7,076 bases of DNA from Alphaproteobacteria bacterium UBA5343. GTDB taxonomy: Bacteria; Pseudomonadota; Alphaproteobacteria; RF32; UBA5343. Under the pieces are notes generated by a model. The model made no database searches, was not told the DNA's origin, and saw nothing but the letters and a program-made list of their open reading frames with translations. Where the stretch lies: the NCBI GenBank assembly GCA_002410125.1, contig DHQH01000094.1, positions 1 through 7,076 of the forward strand, written 5' to 3'. Of the stretch, positions 5,743 to 7,076 are shown piece by piece. Each line of letters starts with the position of its first letter. Within the stretch, counting starts at the first letter, position 1. The translations under genes were made by a program, and so were the position numbers.

Positions 5743-7076
5743 ATGTTTTCTCCACTTCCTAAAAAAAGGGAGAGGGGTAAGCAAGCTCTTAAAAATATCA
5801 GAAAAGCTCTTAAAAAACGTAAGAAGAAAGTTGCAAAAATTATCAACTTCAGAAAGTTTGTTAGAACTTGTGCAGTCTTTTTACTAGTTCCAATCATCGT
5901 CTTTGGTTTGTACCTTATTAGTTCCCAAGCAAAAATCTATACTTCAAGAATTAGCTATGAGCCAGCACCAATAAAAGCTGTTGATTTAGTAGAACAATCA
6001 TCCCAAGAGATAGCATTAGAACTTGAAGAAGTAAATGCTATAGACTTGGTTGAACAAGAAGAGATATTACATCATACAGCCGAAGAGGAATCAGCAACTC
6101 ATCACGATGATCAATATCCTCACTATGAAGAACCATTACCTTTAGATGTTTGGGGTGAGCAGTTAATTTCTAAAATTGACGATTCCAATAAAAGAATAAA
6201 ATTAGACGAGAAAATCAGCGAATATGTATTATGGGGTGATAAGAAAGAACAACAACTAACTCCTGTTGATACGAGCCACCCATTAAAAGAACTTATGCAA
6301 GAAGTCCCAAAGGCAGAAGAAATCAAATTATCGAGCCTTAACAAAAGCATAGACATAGTTACAAAACCAATTAATAAAAAGATTGATATTATTAAAAACA
6401 TTGTAACCAAGCCAAAAATAACTCCAAAAGCTGATACCCCAATGTTAGCAATAGTGATTGATGATATGGGGATTAATCGTAGTAGAACTTCTGATATGTC
6501 AGATATTAAGGCTCCGCTTACTTCATCATTCTTAACTTATGCTGGCAGATTAAAATCACAGATTAAAAAAGCAAAAGATGCAGGGCATGAAATAATGCTC
6601 CACATTCCGATGGAGCCAAAAAATAGCAAATATAATCCAGGCGATGGAGCTCTTTATACATCAATGAGTGATAAAGAGATTGATAAGCATTTAGAAGGTT
6701 TACTTGCAAAGGCTAACGGAATTAAGGGTATTAATAATCATATGGGCAGCAAATTCACTACAGATGAGAGATGTATGGAACAAGTTATGAAGACTATTAA
6801 AAAACATAATATCTTTTTCTTAGATTCAAAAACATCACAAAGATCAGTAGGGGAAGCATTAGCCCTTAAATATGAAATCCCTCATGCGATTAGACATGTG
6901 TTCTTAGATAATATGAATAATGAAAAATATATCACCAAACAACTAAAACAAGCAATCAAGATTGCTAAAAGAACAGGCTTTGCGATTGCGATTGGTCACC
7001 CAAAATCAAAAACAGTTGAAGTATTAAAAGACTGGTCTAAAAAGCTTGCAAAAGACGATAGCATAACCCTCGTACC
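5743..7076 (+). CDS. Divergent polysaccharide deacetylase (YibQ/DUF610 family), cut by window end
   Basis: The family is related to NodB-type polysaccharide deacetylases and acts outside the inner membrane; its substrate is not settled. 444 residues are visible, open at the right edge. Residues 1-42 are a strongly basic cytoplasmic tail, 43-61 a membrane anchor, and 62-232 a long, charged, low-complexity linker. The catalytic-like domain then shows IVIDDMG (237-243), HEIMLHIPMEP (282-292), NNHMGSKFT (331-339), FLDSKTS (359-365), VFLDN and AIAIGHPK (414-421). These are the family's conserved blocks, with D240, D241, H287, H333 and H419 as likely metal or catalytic residues. The visible end, LVP, is near the usual C-terminus, so little is missing. 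I chose ATG 5743 because AAGGA (5732-5736) lies 6 bases before it. TTG at 5698 with GAGG (5689-5692) is an in-frame alternative adding 15 residues. No clear promoter seen. Confidence 0.88.
   Translation, partial: MFSPLPKKRERGKQALKNIRKALKKRKKKVAKIINFRKFVRTCAVFLLVPIIVFGLYLISSQAKIYTSRISYEPAPIKAVDLVEQSSQEIALELEEVNAIDLVEQEEILHHTAEEESATHHDDQYPHYEEPLPLDVWGEQLISKIDDSNKRIKLDEKISEYVLWGDKKEQQLTPVDTSHPLKELMQEVPKAEEIKLSSLNKSIDIVTKPINKKIDIIKNIVTKPKITPKADTPMLAIVIDDMGINRSRTSDMSDIKAPLTSSFLTYAGRLKSQIKKAKDAGHEIMLHIPMEPKNSKYNPGDGALYTSMSDKEIDKHLEGLLAKANGIKGINNHMGSKFTTDERCMEQVMKTIKKHNIFFLDSKTSQRSVGEALALKYEIPHAIRHVFLDNMNNEKYITKQLKQAIKIAKRTGFAIAIGHPKSKTVEVLKDWSKKLAKDDSITLV

Noticed and set aside
6123..6410. 95-residue open frame antisense to the deacetylase gene
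   Set aside because: The plus strand here is a continuous coding frame joined to clear family motifs; the antisense frame has no support.

Overview
The window comes from an AT-rich genome that is most likely alphaproteobacterial. Three things point there. The LexA has the alphaproteobacterial form, with a GTTC-N7-GTTC operator in its own promoter. The ComEC-type C-terminus lies close to lexA, a neighbourhood I recall from many alphaproteobacteria. The last gene is a YibQ/DUF610 divergent polysaccharide deacetylase. Short palindromic intergenic repeats beginning GTCAT, common in AT-rich and host-associated alphaproteobacteria, are also present. A host- or gut-associated lineage is plausible but not proven.

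Layout. Bases 1-759 hold the C-terminal part of a ComEC/Rec2-like DNA-uptake protein. Its family resemblance continues upstream of the first ATG and then meets an in-frame TGA, so the gene looks broken. Bases 760-1123 have no convincing protein gene. They carry a near-consensus sigma-70 promoter (TTGACG-17-TATAAT) followed by about 95 bases that can fold and end in a T-run, a candidate small RNA or leader. Bases 1124-2806 encode a 560-residue polytopic membrane protein that I do not recognise. It has a run of 11-residue repeats near the N-terminus, no Shine-Dalgarno sequence, and arginine codon use opposite to that of lysS, so it is probably an acquired gene. A strong hairpin terminator follows, then a palindromic repeat, then lexA on the minus strand.

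lexA and lysS (class II lysyl-tRNA synthetase) diverge from a 204-base intergenic region that carries the LexA operator inside the lexA promoter. lysS ends at a clear intrinsic terminator. Two copies of a 37-base palindromic repeat follow. The window closes inside the divergent polysaccharide deacetylase gene, an envelope protein with an N-terminal membrane anchor, cut close to its end.

Function. lexA is autoregulated and controls the SOS response. lysS is housekeeping. The deacetylase-like protein acts in the periplasm on an unknown carbohydrate. The most interesting item is the unknown membrane protein between the comEC remnant and lexA, with its hendecad repeats and the possible small RNA in front of it. 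I see no multi-gene system such as a defence island, CRISPR array or secretion cluster.
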